Origin: Bacteroidota bacterium
GTDB lineage: Bacteria > Bacteroidota > Bacteroidia > Bacteroidales > Dysgonomonadaceae
Direction of reading: 5' to 3'
Length of the DNA: 64,000 nucleotides
NCBI GenBank assembly: GCA_023388315.1
Contig: JAEWGM010000006.1
Location: 42,673 to 106,672, forward strand
The notes under the pieces are model-generated. The model saw only the letters and a program-made list of their open reading frames with translations, made no database searches and had not been told where the DNA came from. Shown piece by piece: positions 51,433 through 60,318 of the stretch. How positions within the stretch are numbered: position 1 is the stretch's first letter; each line of letters begins with the position of its first letter. The translations under genes were made by a program, and so were the position numbers.

Positions 51433-52248
51433 ATGACCAAAAAAAATAACAATATCACTTCCACAAATCCCCCTTTTGGGGGGACTGAAGGGGGTATCAC
51501 CTACGGTTTAATCGGTTTTCCACTAAAACACTCCTTTTCATCGAAGTATTTCACCGAAAAGTTCGAAAAAGAGGGCATCAACGCCGAATACCTGAATTTC
51601 GAAATCGAAGATATTTTGCAAATCCGCGAAGTTATTCTTTTTAATCAACGGCTTCGCGGATTAAATGTAACTATTCCCTACAAAGAGCAAGTTATTCCGT
51701 TTCTGCAAGAAATTTCACCCAAGGCAAGAGAAATTGGCGCGGTTAACGTGATCAAAATCGATAGATTGCCCAACGATATGTACAACTATCGGCTCACGGG
51801 ATACAACACCGATTATATCGGTTTTAAAAAATCCATCGAGCCGCTTATTCGTCCCGAAATTCACAAAAAAGCATTGGTTTTAGGAACCGGTGGTGCATCA
51901 AAAGCCGTTACACATGCACTTGCAGATTTGGGTATCGAATGGAAATACGTTTCGCGAACTTTGGGAGGAACCCGATTTACTTACGCTGACCTAACCCAAG
52001 AAATTATCGACGAATACAAAATCATCATCAACGCTTCGCCCGTTGGCACTTTCCCCAAAACGGACGAATGTCCTGATATTCCCTATCAATTTCTCTCTCA
52101 ACATCATCTGCTTTACGATTTGGTGTATAATCCGGCAGAAACACTTTTTCTGAAAAAAGGGAAGTCGCAAGGCGCAACCATAAAAAACGGAGCCGAAATG
52201 CTGCAACTGCAAGCCGAAGCGGCGTGGGAAATTTGGGCGGAAAAATAA
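51433..52248 (+). CDS. aroE: Shikimate dehydrogenase with repeat-derived N-terminus
   Basis: AroE of 271 residues. It reduces 3-dehydroshikimate with NADPH in aromatic amino acid synthesis. Motifs: YGLIGFPLKHSFSSKYF at the substrate site, LNVTIPYKEQ with the catalytic lysine, YNTDYIGF with the catalytic aspartate, and the nucleotide-binding VLGTGGASKAVTHAL. The homologous region begins at about residue 24. The preceding residues (STNPPFGGTEGGI) are coded by a C-run/G-run palindromic element (about 51466-51495), and no ATG lies after it, so the repeat is translated as part of the enzyme. Confidence 0.95.
   Translation: MTKKNNNITSTNPPFGGTEGGITYGLIGFPLKHSFSSKYFTEKFEKEGINAEYLNFEIEDILQIREVILFNQRLRGLNVTIPYKEQVIPFLQEISPKAREIGAVNVIKIDRLPNDMYNYRLTGYNTDYIGFKKSIEPLIRPEIHKKALVLGTGGASKAVTHALADLGIEWKYVSRTLGGTRFTYADLTQEIIDEYKIIINASPVGTFPKTDECPDIPYQFLSQHHLLYDLVYNPAETLFLKKGKSQGATIKNGAEMLQLQAEAAWEIWAEK
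51466..51495. repeat. C-run/G-run palindromic element inside aroE
   Basis: ATCCCCCTTTTGGGGGG followed by ACTGAAGGGGGTA. The CCCCC pairs with either of two G-runs. This type of element is widely dispersed in Bacteroidota intergenic DNA; here it lies in frame within the first codons of aroE. Confidence 0.75.
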
Positions 52249-52300
52249 AATGGAGCCCAGTTTTTTCTGCTTAATCAAGAAACGGCATAAGTAAACACAG

Positions 52301-52340
52301 AAAAATCTCGCCCCTTGAAAATAACTTTCGAGGGGCGAGA
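52301..52340 (-). terminator. Intrinsic terminator for the acidic twin-domain protein
   Basis: On the minus strand stem TCTCGCCCCT / AGGGGCGAGA (with additional inner pairing) is followed by TTTTT. It lies 62 bp after the stop of the minus-strand gene and just past aroE, so it may serve as a barrier for both. Confidence 0.82.
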
Positions 52341-52402
52341 TACAAGTAAAGCGTATTTATATATAGGATTGTGTTAGTGTAAGTTTGTTTGCTTTGAGGA
52401 TA

Positions 52403-53056
52403 TTATAACAATTCTTCTGCTTCTTCCTGATTTACTTCTTCCACAGGCTCATTGAAAAGAGTTTGCACACCTTCGTTATCGAAATAAATTTCTTGAACCG
52501 ATTCGTCCTCTTTATTGGTAGCCTTTACTTTTGTCAACTCTTTTTCGGCGTTATAACCGATGTAGTTTATTGTATGCGTTTCGGCTAAAGCGTTAACAAC
52601 TGCTTGAACTTTTTCGTTTAAATCTTCGATTGTTGTTTCAACAAATCCGTCATCTTGGTTTACTGAAAAGAAACCTTCAACAGAGGGCGTTTCTTCTTCG
52701 TTATACATTACTTCTTCTTCCACCGCTTCTTCTTTGGCGGGTTCATCTAAATTCACTTCATTTCCTTCAACATCAAAATAGAACACTTTCTGAGTTTGAT
52801 CTTCTTTGTTTGTAGCTTCCACTTTTGCCAATTGTTTTTCGGCGTTGAATTTTAGCGCGTTCAAGTCATATTCGTTAATAAGGCCTCTCACCGCGTTTTG
52901 AACTGCTTCGTTCAAGTCTTCAAATTTAATATCTACAAATCCGTCGTCTTCAAATGCAATTTCAATGCTTGGTTGCGGATTCATCATATTTGTCGCCTGC
53001 ATGTTTGCTGTGGAAATACCTGCTATAAGAGCAAGTGATAAAATAACTTTTTTCAT
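52403..53056 (-). CDS. Acidic exported protein with two tandem PepSY-like units
   Basis: Protein of 217 residues with a signal peptide (1-21, ending NMQA). Two homologous units of about 70 residues follow: DDGFVDIKFEDLNEAVQNAV ... KVEATNKEDQTQKVFYF and DDGFVETTIEDLNEKVQAVV ... KVKATNKEDESVQEIYF. They are joined by a Glu-rich linker and end in a Glu-rich tail. Each unit looks like a PepSY-like/BLIP-type fold common in Bacteroidales periplasmic proteins. The protein is strongly acidic. It is a single gene with its own terminator. Its function is unknown; inhibitor or binding roles are possible. Confidence 0.75.
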   Translation of the reverse strand: MKKVILSLALIAGISTANMQATNMMNPQPSIEIAFEDDGFVDIKFEDLNEAVQNAVRGLINEYDLNALKFNAEKQLAKVEATNKEDQTQKVFYFDVEGNEVNLDEPAKEEAVEEEVMYNEEETPSVEGFFSVNQDDGFVETTIEDLNEKVQAVVNALAETHTINYIGYNAEKELTKVKATNKEDESVQEIYFDNEGVQTLFNEPVEEVNQEEAEELL

Positions 53057-53428
53057 AATAATTCAGTTTAAATTTTTAAATAAAAATTTGTTTGTTTCTT
53101 TTTTAAAAGCGTTTTCTTTTTCGTTTTCATTTTTTTACAGATAAACGCTCACTTAACTATACACAAAATTCGCGCCACAACTTCAGACACACAACACAAC
53201 ACCCTGATTATATATAATTTACACGCAAAACACGCCCGTGCCAAAAATAAATTAAGTGTGGAAAAACCTGTGGAAGTGGGGATATTTTCCACACTTTTTC
53301 CACAAACCGCATCCGGTTTAAATAGTAATTTGCCCACAAAAAAAGTAACTACACGATAAGTTTTGGGGAGTATGTAGTAGGCAGAGAAAAAATATTGCGT
53401 ACTTTTGGATAAAGACTGCGCAAGAGGT
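53057..53428. other. Intergenic region with AT-rich stretch and four DnaA-box-like nonamers
   Basis: The 370-bp gap between divergent genes has no ORF. On the right, four nonamers resembling DnaA boxes lie within 48 bp: TGTGGAAAA (53257), TGTGGAAGT (53269), TTTTCCACA (53285) and TTTTCCACA (53296). Three fit the relaxed consensus TTWTNCACA. They also form an inverted repeat GTGTGGAAAA / TTTTCCACAC. On the left is a very AT-rich tract (53058-53110). At the far right TACTTTTG (53400-53407) is a plausible -7 box for the kinase gene. This could be a replication-related site or an operator; neither is proven. Confidence 0.45.
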
Positions 53429-55855
53429 ATGGAACAAAACAATTCTTTTGAACGCCGAGTAGCCATAAAAATAGGTTTGCTATTTCTCATTGTCATTTTA
53501 TATGTGGTGGGAATATTTATTTATTCCAATAAATTAAAGCGTACCATCGACTCTCAGAAAGAAGAAATTGCCGCCTCTGACGCGGTTTTATCGCAAAGCA
53601 ACCGGTTAATTCTCTCGGTTCAGGAAGCGCAAGACGCACTCAATGCTTATTTGGTTAATCCTCAAAGAAAACTTCGCCACAAATATGACTCTATTTTTAC
53701 CGATATTTCGAGACAAATAATTGATATAAAACAACTTCCCTCACCCAAAGAACAAGACATCTATTTAGAAAACGTGGATTCTTTATTGGAAGAAAAAAAT
53801 AAGATTGTTGACCTGCTCATTGTGCAACTTCGTTCTAAGAGCCCTTTGCAAGACCTCGACAAAAAGATGGAAACGTGGCAAGAATATCCCCAAGATTCTG
53901 TGGTGGTTACAACCAAGCAAGACACCATGGTGGTGGTGAGAGACAATAAGAACTTTTGGTCGCGATTAAGAAATTTAGTGAACCCGAAACAGGTGCCCGA
54001 CACGCTGGTGAGCATCGCGACAGTGGAACAGGAAACACATCGAATTGCAAGAAGCGATACCACCATATACGCCGATATTAGGAATATTACCCAAGAGGCA
54101 TCTAAGAGCTATTCTTCTCAAATAGCCGGAATTGAAAAGCAAGTGCGCGAACTTATCCTTGCCGAACAAAGCATTTCGCTGCAAATTTCTCAGCTATTGA
54201 CGAAATTTTACAAAGAAACAAATCAAATTACACAGCAAAGAATGCACGATAGCGAAGTGCTTACACGCAGAATTTTCATGTTTGCCGTGGGGGTTGGGGC
54301 AATTTCACTCGGGTTAATCATAATTATTATACTGCTTATTATAAGCGATTTAAACAAAGGAAAAAAAGCTCGCAAAGATTTAGCAAAAGAGAAACAACTT
54401 ACGGAATCGTTAATGGAAAGCCGCCACAAGTTGCTGCTATCGGTTTCGCACGACATAAAAACACCGCTCACCTCCATAATGGGATATATGGATATGTGGG
54501 CGGCAGAGGCCAAGGTGGAAAACAAAAAGCGACAAATTCAATCGGCTCAAAGTTCCGGAATGCATATTTTGAGTATGCTCACCAATCTGTTAGAGTTTTC
54601 TCGCTTGGAACGAAACACGGCTACCCTTCACAGCGAACCTTTTGATTTGGTGAAGTTGATGAATGAGATTATTGCTATGTTTGAGCCTCTTACCGAAGAG
54701 AAAAATCTGGAAATAACGTTTCAAAATCACACTGAAAATCCTTTTTTCGTAAAGTCAGATCACACCGCTATTAAACAAATATTGATAAATGTAGTTTCCA
54801 ACGCCGTAAAATACACCTCGCGCGGACGAATAGAAGTGACGTTAGATTTCAACAAACACACGATTATCACGGTTTCTGACACCGGCGTCGGTATGAACGA
54901 AAGCGAGATTGAAGAAGTGTACAAACCCTTTTCACGCTTGAAAAACACGTTGAATGCCGAAGGAAGTGGCTTTGGAATGTACGTAACAAAAGGGTTGATA
55001 GAAGCGCTGCAAGGCGAGATACACATTAAATCTGAGAAGGATAAAGGCACTCAGGTAACCCTAATTTTGCCCACTCATCCTACCCAAGAGGGTGTAGCAG
55101 ACAACACAAGCGAAAAACTATCGGTTTCGAAAAAAGTATTGCTTTTTGAAGACGATATTCCACTGGGAAATATGATAAAAGAATTTCTCATTAAAAACGA
55201 ACACAAGGTGAAAGTTTGCAGCGATAGCCGCGATGTGGACGGGTTTATCAACCATTTATCACAGTTCGATATTGTTTTCACCGATATGCAAATGCTGCAC
55301 ATTACCGGACACGATATTTTGGCAAAAATCCGCAAGGTTAATCCCGAAATTCCGGTATGGCTTTTAACGGCACACGGTGATTACAGCAGGGAGAAGGCGA
55401 TATCGGAGGAGTTCAGTGGTTTTATTAAAAAACCCATCGATATGCGTAAGTTTGTTGATGTTCTAAGTTGTGAAACCGCAAATCATGTTGTACAAGGAAA
55501 GTCCTCATTAAGCGAGAAGTTTCCCGAACTCACCGCCATGTTCGGCAATGACACGGTGGCCATCAAGGAAATTCTAAAGGAGTTTGTCGTCGCTTCGCGA
55601 GAGAATATGCGGTTGCTGACTAACGCGATAAATACCAACAATTTTGTGGAAGCACAGGAAATATGTCATCGTATTTTTCCATTCTTATGCCAAATAGGCG
55701 CGCAAGATTTGTGCGACACATTGCGAAAAATGGATTCGCTTCGGGGACAAAACGAAACATCCTACCCCACTTGGAGAGAAGATTTGCAGGCAACCATCCA
55801 ACATATTCAGAAATTTACCGATGATATAGAAAAACAAAGCTCCCAGCCTGATTAA
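53429..55855 (+). CDS. Hybrid histidine kinase with receiver and Hpt domains
   Basis: Membrane kinase of 808 residues. Two membrane spans (about 12-32 and 283-308) frame a long helical periplasmic sensor. HisKA has H341 in SVSHDIKTPLTSI; the HATPase_c domain has N-box ILINVVSNAVKYTS and G-boxes DTGVGM and GSGFGMYVTKG. The receiver domain has D619 in FTDMQM, and a C-terminal Hpt domain carries H747 in CHRIFPFL. This is a full internal phosphorelay (His-Asp-His). The ATG at 53429 is preferred to an upstream TTG. It converges on the sigma-54 response regulator, 7 bp apart, which is the likely final acceptor. The signal is unknown. Confidence 0.9.
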   Translation: MEQNNSFERRVAIKIGLLFLIVILYVVGIFIYSNKLKRTIDSQKEEIAASDAVLSQSNRLILSVQEAQDALNAYLVNPQRKLRHKYDSIFTDISRQIIDIKQLPSPKEQDIYLENVDSLLEEKNKIVDLLIVQLRSKSPLQDLDKKMETWQEYPQDSVVVTTKQDTMVVVRDNKNFWSRLRNLVNPKQVPDTLVSIATVEQETHRIARSDTTIYADIRNITQEASKSYSSQIAGIEKQVRELILAEQSISLQISQLLTKFYKETNQITQQRMHDSEVLTRRIFMFAVGVGAISLGLIIIIILLIISDLNKGKKARKDLAKEKQLTESLMESRHKLLLSVSHDIKTPLTSIMGYMDMWAAEAKVENKKRQIQSAQSSGMHILSMLTNLLEFSRLERNTATLHSEPFDLVKLMNEIIAMFEPLTEEKNLEITFQNHTENPFFVKSDHTAIKQILINVVSNAVKYTSRGRIEVTLDFNKHTIITVSDTGVGMNESEIEEVYKPFSRLKNTLNAEGSGFGMYVTKGLIEALQGEIHIKSEKDKGTQVTLILPTHPTQEGVADNTSEKLSVSKKVLLFEDDIPLGNMIKEFLIKNEHKVKVCSDSRDVDGFINHLSQFDIVFTDMQMLHITGHDILAKIRKVNPEIPVWLLTAHGDYSREKAISEEFSGFIKKPIDMRKFVDVLSCETANHVVQGKSSLSEKFPELTAMFGNDTVAIKEILKEFVVASRENMRLLTNAINTNNFVEAQEICHRIFPFLCQIGAQDLCDTLRKMDSLRGQNETSYPTWREDLQATIQHIQKFTDDIEKQSSQPD

Positions 55856-55862
55856 TATCGGA

Positions 55863-57230
55863 TTACAAACCGTATTTCCCGATTTTATTGTACAGCGTTT
55901 TTCTGTCTATACCTAACAAAATAGCCGCTTTTGATTTGTTGCCACCGGTTTTTTCCAACGCTTGCAATATGCGTTCTTTCTCTTCTTCCGAAGAAAAAGT
56001 CAAAGAAACATCCGTCTCTTTAACCGTTTTAATCGGCTCTACCGTTTTCTCCGATAAAAAAGGCAAACTTTCCAATGTAATGGTGTCGCCAGCGGAAAAA
56101 AGCGCCGCACGGCGAATTACGTTGCGCAACTCCCGTAGGTTTCCGGGCCAAGAGTAGTTTTGCAAACGTGAAAGCACGTTGGGCGATATGAATTTCACTT
56201 CTTTGTCGAGTTCGGCATTCGCTTCCACCACAAAATGTTCCGCATACAGCGGAATATCGTCTTTGCATTCGCGCAAAGGCGGTACCTCAATCTTGAACTC
56301 GTTGAGACGATGATAAAGGTCTTCTCTAAAGCTGCCCTCAACAATGGCTTTCTCCAAGTTTTCATTGGTTGCAGCTACAATGCGCACATCCACATCCACA
56401 TCGTTCGCCACACCCACCGGGCGAATTTTCTTCTCTTGCAGTGCCCTGAGCATCTGCATTTGAACACCGTAAGGGAGATTTCCCACTTCATCTAAAAACA
56501 ACGTTCCGCCATTGGCTTCCACAAAAAATCCGGTTTTGTCTTCAATGGCCGAAGTGAACGATCCTTTTTTGTGCCCGAAAAGTTCGCTGGGTGCCAATTC
56601 GGGAGACAAGCCACCGCAATCTACCGCCACAAAAGGCCCATCGGCACGTGAACTTTTTTCGTGAATCAAACGCGCTACGTGCTCCTTGCCCGTGCCGCTT
56701 TCGCCAATCACCATCACCCCCATTTGGGTAGGAGCCACGGTATCAACAAACGAATACATACGTCGGCTGAGCGTGCTTTGGCCCATAACAGTAACCCGTT
56801 TATAGGATTCTTTTTTCGGCTTTTTCTCTTGTTTTTTCTGAGGTATTTTTTCGGTTTTCTTATCTTGAAGAGCCGCTTCTATTTTTTGAGAGAGAATGGA
56901 AGGATTAATGGGTTTTTCCAAAAAATCGAATGCCCCAAGCTTGATAGCCGAAACAGCCGTTTGCACTTCGCCGTATCCGGTCATAATGATAACGGGAATA
57001 AGCTGTTGGCGCTCCACCAGCCAAGTTAGAAGCATAATGCCGTCGCCATCGGGCAAACGCAAATCCGATAGAACCAAATCGTACGTGGCGTTCGAGAGAG
57101 CTTCTTGAGCAGAAACCATTCCTGAACACCATTTTGCAGAAAACCCGTTTTTCTCGAACCACTTTTGAAGCATGGTGCCAAAAGAAGTATCGTCTTCAAC
57201 AATTAATATTTTTCCGTTCACTTGTGACAT
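55863..57230 (-). CDS. Sigma-54-dependent response regulator (NtrC family)
   Basis: Regulator of 455 residues: receiver domain with D56 (LVLSDLRLPDGDG), AAA+ domain with Walker A GESGTGKEHVARL and Walker B GGTLFLDEVGNLP, and a Fis-type HTH at the C-terminus (NKSKAAILLGIDRKTLYNKI). The sigma-54 contact loop is GSFTSA instead of the usual GAFTGA. It should activate RpoN-dependent promoters after phosphorylation. It ends 7 bp from the end of the hybrid kinase gene, tail to tail, which suggests the two form a system although they are not an operon. Confidence 0.92.
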   Translation of the reverse strand: MSQVNGKILIVEDDTSFGTMLQKWFEKNGFSAKWCSGMVSAQEALSNATYDLVLSDLRLPDGDGIMLLTWLVERQQLIPVIIMTGYGEVQTAVSAIKLGAFDFLEKPINPSILSQKIEAALQDKKTEKIPQKKQEKKPKKESYKRVTVMGQSTLSRRMYSFVDTVAPTQMGVMVIGESGTGKEHVARLIHEKSSRADGPFVAVDCGGLSPELAPSELFGHKKGSFTSAIEDKTGFFVEANGGTLFLDEVGNLPYGVQMQMLRALQEKKIRPVGVANDVDVDVRIVAATNENLEKAIVEGSFREDLYHRLNEFKIEVPPLRECKDDIPLYAEHFVVEANAELDKEVKFISPNVLSRLQNYSWPGNLRELRNVIRRAALFSAGDTITLESLPFLSEKTVEPIKTVKETDVSLTFSSEEEKERILQALEKTGGNKSKAAILLGIDRKTLYNKIGKYGL

Positions 57231-57365
57231 AAATTAACGTTGTAAAGGTATGTTTTTTCTTCTTGATTGTGTACATTATTTGACTCCTCTTTAGCAATCC
57301 TTACGTTTGAAAGAATGGGATTAAGTTTTTTTAGACAAGTGGATTTTAAATCCCTCGAAATTGAG

Positions 57366-57373
57366 TATATTTG
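57366..57373 (+). promoter_or_regulatory. -7 box TATATTTG for the M24 peptidase
   Basis: TATATTTG fits TAnnTTTG, 20 bp before the ATG at 57394. It supports this start over the TTG at 57361, which lies upstream of the box. Confidence 0.6.
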
Positions 57374-57393
57374 AAGTCGAAAAAAAAATTTTT

Positions 57394-58563
57394 ATGACTA
57401 TTTCCTTTGAAAACGAGAAAAAACAACGATTAAGTAAACTGCAACACGCCATTGCAAACGTACACGCCGATGCTTGCATTATTTCCACACCGGTGAATTT
57501 GTTTTATTTGTGCGGTTTTATTTGCGATGGTTATTTATTCGTTGAGCCTGATAATGAGCCTATTTTATTTATAAGACGTCCGAGCGGAATAGAGGGTGAA
57601 AACGTTATCTATGTGCGTAAGCCAGAGCAAATTCCAGATTTTCTTCGTGAACGAAACATTCGTTTGCCTAAAAAACTGCTGATAGAAAACGATGTCCTCT
57701 CTCATTCAACAGCTCTCCGTTTGCAGGCAGCTATGCACATGCCGGAGTTGATGAACGTATCAATGGAAATGCGCCGCATCCGCAGCGTGAAATCGGAATA
57801 CGAGTTGGCGCGAACGCGCGAATGCGCCGCCATTCATGGAGAAGTTTATTCGCAAATCCCCAAATTGTACCGCTCGGGAATGACCGATATTGAGTTACAA
57901 ATAGAAATTGAACACCTGATGCGGCAAAAAGGCTCGATTGGCATTTTTCGCGCGTTTGGCGAAAACATGGAAATTTTTATGGGCAGCATCCTTGCCGGCG
58001 ACAATGCCCAAGCCGGTTCGCCATACGATTTCGCGCTGGGTGGTGCGGGGTTATCGGAGTTTTTGCCCATCGGCGCTGCGGGGCAGCCGCTTAAACCCGG
58101 CACCACGGTGATGGTGGATATGGCCGGGAACTTTGGCCCTTGGATGAGCGATATGTCACGCACATTCGCCATCGGAACTGTTCCCGAAATAGCGCACAAA
58201 GCGCATCGGGCTTCCATTGATATGCACAACGCCATCACTACCACGGCCAAACTCGGAACCGCGTGTTCCCAACTTTACCTGTTAGCGGAGGAAATGGCTC
58301 AAGAAGCCGGATTGGGCGATTATTTTATGGGCACCACGCAGCAAGCCAAGTTTATCGGGCATGGCGTGGGGCTTGAAATAAATGAGCCGCCGGTGTTGAC
58401 GCCGCGTTCAAAAGAGGTTTTAGAACGCGGAATGGTGATTGCCGTGGAGCCAAAATTTGTGCTTCCCGGAATTGGCCCCGCGGGAATTGAAAACACCTAC
58501 ATTGTGAATGAAAACGGGCTGGAGAAAATTACCCATTGCGAAGAAAAATTGATAACTTTGTGA
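57394..58563 (+). CDS. M24 family Xaa-Pro aminopeptidase
   Basis: Peptidase of 389 residues with an N-terminal creatinase-like domain (about 1-130) and the pita-bread M24 domain. The metal ligands are visible: two aspartates in MVDMAGNFGPWMSDMSRT, histidine in FIGHGVGLEINEPP, and glutamates in RGMVIAVEPKF and the PAGIENTYIV segment. It removes N-terminal residues preceding proline, in the cytoplasm. A GT39 gene follows after 16 bp and may be co-transcribed, although the functions differ. Confidence 0.9.
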   Translation: MTISFENEKKQRLSKLQHAIANVHADACIISTPVNLFYLCGFICDGYLFVEPDNEPILFIRRPSGIEGENVIYVRKPEQIPDFLRERNIRLPKKLLIENDVLSHSTALRLQAAMHMPELMNVSMEMRRIRSVKSEYELARTRECAAIHGEVYSQIPKLYRSGMTDIELQIEIEHLMRQKGSIGIFRAFGENMEIFMGSILAGDNAQAGSPYDFALGGAGLSEFLPIGAAGQPLKPGTTVMVDMAGNFGPWMSDMSRTFAIGTVPEIAHKAHRASIDMHNAITTTAKLGTACSQLYLLAEEMAQEAGLGDYFMGTTQQAKFIGHGVGLEINEPPVLTPRSKEVLERGMVIAVEPKFVLPGIGPAGIENTYIVNENGLEKITHCEEKLITL

Positions 58564-58579
58564 AAACTCAAAAATAACG

Positions 58580-60232
58580 GTGTCAGAACAAAGAAACTCA
58601 TACATCATTCCCTTGTTTATCATTGTATTTGGCTCGCTACTGTTTATGACAGGGCTAAGCCGCGTGCATTTGTTTGATTGGGACGAAATTAATTTCGCCG
58701 AGTCGGCGCGTGAAATGCTTATCACGGGCGATTACTTAAACGTACAAGTCAATTTTGAAACGTTTTGGGAAAAACCGCCTTTTTTTATCTGGTTGCAAGC
58801 CTTATCGATGAAGGCCTTCGGTGTGAACGAGTTTGCCGCGCGTTTCCCAAATGCCGTTGCCGGAATAGTAACGCTGTTGGTGTTGTTTTTCATTGGCAAA
58901 AGGCTGAAAGACGAAGCGTTTGGCCTTTTATGGGCTTTGCTTTATGCCGGATCTTTCTTGCCGTTTTTCTATTTTAAATCGGGTATTATCGACCCGTGGT
59001 TTAACCTGTTTATTTTTCTCGCCATCTACTTTTTTGTTGAATACACGGCACCCGAAAACCGGCGCAGCCTGCATTTGCAAGTTGTGCTCTCGGCTTTGTT
59101 TGCCGGTTTGGCAACGCTTACAAAAGGACCCGTGGGATTTTTAATTTTCGGGTTGTGCTTTCTTGTTTTCTTAGCGTTCAACCGCTTCAAACTCCCCGCT
59201 TTCAAATGGAGCCACGTAGCCGCGTTTATGGGTGTTTTCGCCATCGTGGGCGGATTGTGGTTTATTTTGCAGATTTTAAACGGAAATTTATCCATCATTC
59301 AAGACTTCATCGTTTACCAAATACGCCTGTTTCAAACGCAAGACGCGGGACACGGCGGTTTCCCGATGTATCATTTCGTGATTTTGTTCTTTGGCGTTTT
59401 TCCGGCATCGATATTTGCTTTGCCCACTTTCAGAAAAAGAATTTTAAAGAAGGAGAGCAATCCCGCCATGGCGCACATGTTCCGATGGATGATGATTACG
59501 TTGTGGGTGGTGTTGATACTTTTCACCATTGTGCGCACAAAAATTGTGCATTATTCTTCGATGGCTTATTTTCCCATAACATTTTTGGGTGGGTGGTACA
59601 TTGCAAAATGGATGGACAACAAAGTACGTCCCGGAAAACTGATCACCATCCCGATGCTTATTATTTCCGTTTTATTGGGATTGGTTGTCTCGGCCATACC
59701 GTTTATCGATTCGTTTAAACACAAACTCATTCCCTATATCGGCGATGAGTTCGCGGTAAAAAATTTGGAAGCCACATCGCATTGGTTCGGTTTTGAGTGG
59801 ATTATCGGGCTTATTCTCATAACGTCCGTTATCTTCTTTATCATCTTGAAAAAGAAAAATCCTTCGGCAGCCATCACTTTTTTGCTAACGGGTTGCCTCA
59901 TTTTTATTTATTTAGGGATGTATTTCATCACCCCTCAAGTAGAAAAATACAGCCAAAACGCGGCCATTGAATTCTACAAGAGCAAACGTGGCGAGGAATG
60001 CTATATTTATCCCATTCACAAAAGTTACGCGCATTATTTCTACAGCGAACGCCAACCCCAAAACAACAATGCCGATAAAGAATTTTTACAGCGTGGTAAG
60101 ATAGATAAACCGGCATATTTTGTGTTGAGATCGCAACATACCGAAGAAGAGGATTTTTTGAAGGAAACCCTTAATGCGGAAAGATTATATGAGAAAAACG
60201 GGTTTATTTTTTATGTCCGTCTACCGATGTAA
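58580..60232 (+). CDS. GT39/ArnT-like membrane glycosyltransferase
   Basis: Integral membrane protein of 550 residues with about 10-12 hydrophobic segments and a soluble C-terminal part (about 440-550). The N-terminal loop LFDWDEINFAESAREMLITGDYL holds the acidic catalytic motif of the PMT/ArnT superfamily, followed by FWEKPPFFIWLQAL. Such enzymes move a sugar from a polyprenyl carrier to lipid A, protein or glycan in the periplasm. Translation begins at GTG (58580). Its sugar donor and acceptor are unknown. It precedes a GT2 gene that could make the lipid-linked donor. Confidence 0.88.
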   Translation: MSEQRNSYIIPLFIIVFGSLLFMTGLSRVHLFDWDEINFAESAREMLITGDYLNVQVNFETFWEKPPFFIWLQALSMKAFGVNEFAARFPNAVAGIVTLLVLFFIGKRLKDEAFGLLWALLYAGSFLPFFYFKSGIIDPWFNLFIFLAIYFFVEYTAPENRRSLHLQVVLSALFAGLATLTKGPVGFLIFGLCFLVFLAFNRFKLPAFKWSHVAAFMGVFAIVGGLWFILQILNGNLSIIQDFIVYQIRLFQTQDAGHGGFPMYHFVILFFGVFPASIFALPTFRKRILKKESNPAMAHMFRWMMITLWVVLILFTIVRTKIVHYSSMAYFPITFLGGWYIAKWMDNKVRPGKLITIPMLIISVLLGLVVSAIPFIDSFKHKLIPYIGDEFAVKNLEATSHWFGFEWIIGLILITSVIFFIILKKKNPSAAITFLLTGCLIFIYLGMYFITPQVEKYSQNAAIEFYKSKRGEECYIYPIHKSYAHYFYSERQPQNNNADKEFLQRGKIDKPAYFVLRSQHTEEEDFLKETLNAERLYEKNGFIFYVRLPM

Positions 60233-60318
60233 AACGACATTTAATAGATATTCAGTTGATATTCAGTCGCGGCGTTGAATAATTTGCCCCTAGGGCGAAT
60301 AGCAATAAAGTAAAAAGT

